A stretch of DNA of 64,000 nt from Trinickia terrae (GTDB lineage: Bacteria; Pseudomonadota; Gammaproteobacteria; Burkholderiales; Burkholderiaceae): the NCBI RefSeq assembly GCF_005144415.1, contig NZ_SWJE01000016.1:62001-126000 (forward strand), written 5' to 3'. Under the pieces are notes generated by a model. It was not told the DNA's origin. It saw only the letters and a program-made list of their open reading frames with translations, and did no database searches. Position numbers and translations under genes: made by a program. Of the stretch, positions 63,950-64,000 are shown in pieces. How positions within the stretch are numbered: position 1 is the stretch's first letter; every line of letters begins with the position of its first letter.

Positions 63950-63979
63950 TTGAGAGGGGTAATACGTGCGTGTTATACT
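63950..63979 (+). promoter_or_regulatory. Strong outward promoter, probably for rpsB
   Basis: TTGAGA (63950-63955), 18-base spacer, TATACT (63974-63979). Transcription would leave the window to the right. Divergence from map suggests the S2 ribosomal protein gene rpsB, with tsf, lies just beyond; that gene is not visible here. Confidence 0.7.
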
Positions 63980-64000
63980 CTTTGGCTAAGTCGTCACAGG

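Overview
The window looks like a chromosomal segment of a high-GC betaproteobacterium of the family Burkholderiaceae (Burkholderia, Paraburkholderia or Trinickia type). This rests on gene content and order: tilS end / lysC / tRNA-Ser, yejABEF beside fabI, dapC-dapD-yffB-like-dapE-prmB, smc / ZipA-like / ligA / def, and glnD-map facing what should be rpsB just beyond the right edge. Most of the window is core genome with tight operons. The species cannot be fixed from the sequence alone.

Layout. 0-11.5 kb: aspartokinase, tRNA-Ser(GCT), a secreted His-rich protein, FabI, the YejABEF peptide importer, an NlpC/P60 hydrolase with a strong promoter, and a patatin-like lipoprotein. 11.8-14.2 kb: gltX, then tRNA-Ala(GGC) and a duplicated tRNA-Glu(TTC)/tRNA-Asp(GTC) unit. 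14.2-18.1 kb is the only clearly accessory stretch. It holds a decayed IS256-type transposase abutting the last tRNA terminator, about 1 kb without a recognisable gene, a secreted DUF1996 plus CBM96-like protein, and a non-coding stretch sharing a diverged repeat with the IS flank. 18.1-20.7 kb: GNAT, AraC regulator, RraA and a gamma-glutamylcyclotransferase-like protein. 20.8-26.4 kb: glyoxylate shunt genes aceB and aceA, with a haloacid dehalogenase, a LysR regulator and a UspA protein between them. 26.8-29.0 kb: a RhlE-type helicase and an acyl-CoA-binding protein. 29.2-32.5 kb: the overlapping operon tsaB-rimI-uracil-DNA glycosylase-DUF1853, then thiD and lplT on the opposite strand. 34.9-37.8 kb: alr, radA and a DUF2866-like small protein. 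37.9-43.1 kb: CaiB/BaiF transferase, ABC-F protein, glutathione peroxidase and cardiolipin synthase. 43.2-48.6 kb: the lysine/diaminopimelate cluster with prmB and a lysoplasmalogenase-like gene. 48.8-58.6 kb: EamA transporter, smc, ZipA-like, a hydrolase, ligA and def. 58.7-63.8 kb: pseudouridine synthase, glnD, map. The window ends in a strong outward promoter.

How the genes connect: LysC (aspartate entry) and DapC/DapD/DapE (succinylase branch) serve diaminopimelate and lysine synthesis, while Alr makes D-alanine for the same wall polymer. AceA and AceB form the glyoxylate shunt. RadA, LigA and the uracil-DNA glycosylase are DNA repair or replication factors. Smc and the ZipA-like protein serve chromosome condensation and division. 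Def and Map process protein N-termini.

The observations most worth a second look are: two hairpins conserved with compensatory base changes in the duplicated tRNA-Glu/tRNA-Asp spacers; a 34-bp near-palindrome just upstream of the glutathione peroxidase start; two copies of a dispersed GC-rich repeat; the DUF1996-CBM96 protein in a small accessory island; and a roughly 300-nt putative leader upstream of the rhlE-type gene. No CRISPR array, phage, toxin-antitoxin or defence system was found. All function calls come from motif recognition by eye; no database search was run.
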